Of a stretch of DNA of 64,000 bases, positions 63,551 to 64,000 are shown piece by piece. The notes below the pieces were generated by a model, which worked only from the letters and a program-made list of their open reading frames with translations, did no database searches and was not told where the DNA came from. Source of the DNA: Prevotella sp. Lineage in GTDB: Bacteria; Bacteroidota; Bacteroidia; Bacteroidales; Bacteroidaceae. Every line of letters starts with the position of its first letter. The first letter of the stretch is position 1. The stretch covers positions 1 through 64,000 of the forward strand of contig JAGAGD010000075.1 in NCBI GenBank assembly GCA_017627765.1, given 5' to 3'. Made by a program: the position numbers and the translations under genes.

Positions 63551-64000
63551 ATGAGGAAAATATATATAATAGGTATATTACTTGCAATGTTTACACTCCA
63601 GTCGTGCACACTTGAAGATGACAATGAGTTCAATGTTTATAATAAGATTCAAGATATCAACGCGTCTTTTGCAGGTAAGTGGAACTTCTATAATGGAGCC
63701 TACGAAGGCGAGGAAAACGACACAATAAACATTGTTACATTTGCGAGTGGCAAGGGAGGAATTATATTGTCGGAGTCGTTGGCGAGAAACCTCTTCTATC
63801 TTGCATACGGAAAAGATGGCGACTTGCAACTGGAGTATGTGAATGATAGTAAGCAAATTGTCATTCCTTGTGATTTATATGGATATAATTCCACCCAGAT
63901 GGTTTACCAGATGAAGGAGATGTACTATAATTTTGAAGCAACTTGCAAATATAAGCAGACAGGACAGCGCTTGAAACTTCACTTCAGTTGCATCTTAGAC
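63551..64000 (+). CDS. Lipoprotein, partial at window edge
   Basis: An open frame of 150 codons runs off the right end. It starts MRKIYIIGILLAMFTLQSC, a clear lipoprotein signal with the lipid-bearing cysteine at residue 19, followed by TLEDDNEFNVYNKIQDINASFAGKWNFYNG and beta-rich sequence. I do not recognise the family; the layout fits a Bacteroidota surface or periplasmic lipoprotein. Confidence 0.75.
   Translation, partial: MRKIYIIGILLAMFTLQSCTLEDDNEFNVYNKIQDINASFAGKWNFYNGAYEGEENDTINIVTFASGKGGIILSESLARNLFYLAYGKDGDLQLEYVNDSKQIVIPCDLYGYNSTQMVYQMKEMYYNFEATCKYKQTGQRLKLHFSCILD

Overview
The window looks like a chromosomal segment from a Prevotella-type Bacteroidota. Evidence for this is of three kinds. 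Many genes sit behind the phylum's sigma factor signature (TTTG, 19-21 bases, TAnnTTTG). Bacteroidota-restricted families are present: DUF3127, PorD/DUF4835, DUF4827, DUF4421, DUF1460 and GldH. Several gene orders are typical of the phylum, such as coaBC-porD-recN, rseC-rnfBCDGEA and holB-ricT-gldH. Shine-Dalgarno motifs are essentially absent and leaders are A-rich. No rRNA, tRNA, CRISPR array, integrase or transposase was seen.

Layout: 1-0.5 kb holds one copy of a ~300 bp intergenic repeat made partly of 22 bp dyad units; an inverted second copy lies at 44.9-45.2 kb. From 0.6 to 7.9 kb come a DUF3127 protein (divergent), dnaN, and a rightward run of exonuclease, coaBC, porD, recN and a TtcA-like ATPase. 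From 8 to 16.4 kb the leftward strand carries nrnA-like, DUF4827, glmM and GH20, then the ribosomal operon rpsF-rpsR-rplI, comEC and an AlaX-type editing protein. From 16.6 to 31.4 kb are two methyltransferases (one cut by an in-frame amber codon), fabD with a cytoplasmic GH13 enzyme, a 924-residue secreted repeat protein, a BtuB-like TonB receptor, a GH130 phosphorylase with an MFS carrier, and PBP1A. From 31.6 to 43.7 kb are glyA, a degenerate Gfo/Idh/MocA protein, two envelope proteins, the complete Rnf operon, galE and a lytic transglycosylase lipoprotein.

From 43.7 to 64 kb are a helix-hairpin-helix protein, the second repeat copy inside a larger structured spacer, an archaemetzincin-like lipoprotein, a sodium:solute symporter, a glutamine synthetase, a decayed WYL-domain gene, a DEDDh exonuclease, YitT, an ADP-forming acyl-CoA synthetase, holB-ricT-gldH, two small conserved genes, tryptophanase with a long leader, and a SPFH / ribbon-helix-helix / small membrane protein operon. 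The last gene, a lipoprotein, runs off the right edge.

Functionally this is mostly core metabolism and envelope biology: replication clamp and clamp loader, cell wall synthesis and turnover (glmM, PBP1A, MltF-like, DUF1460), Rnf ion pumping coupled to ferredoxin, glycan use (GH20, GH13, GH130 with transporter), and type IX secretion or gliding accessory proteins (PorD, GldH). I found no complete new defence or mobile system. The items most worth checking are a short leader peptide ahead of tryptophanase that resembles TnaC without its key tryptophan, the inverted repeat family, the SPFH-RHH operon with two phased GATATC sites at its promoter, and several genes caught in decay.
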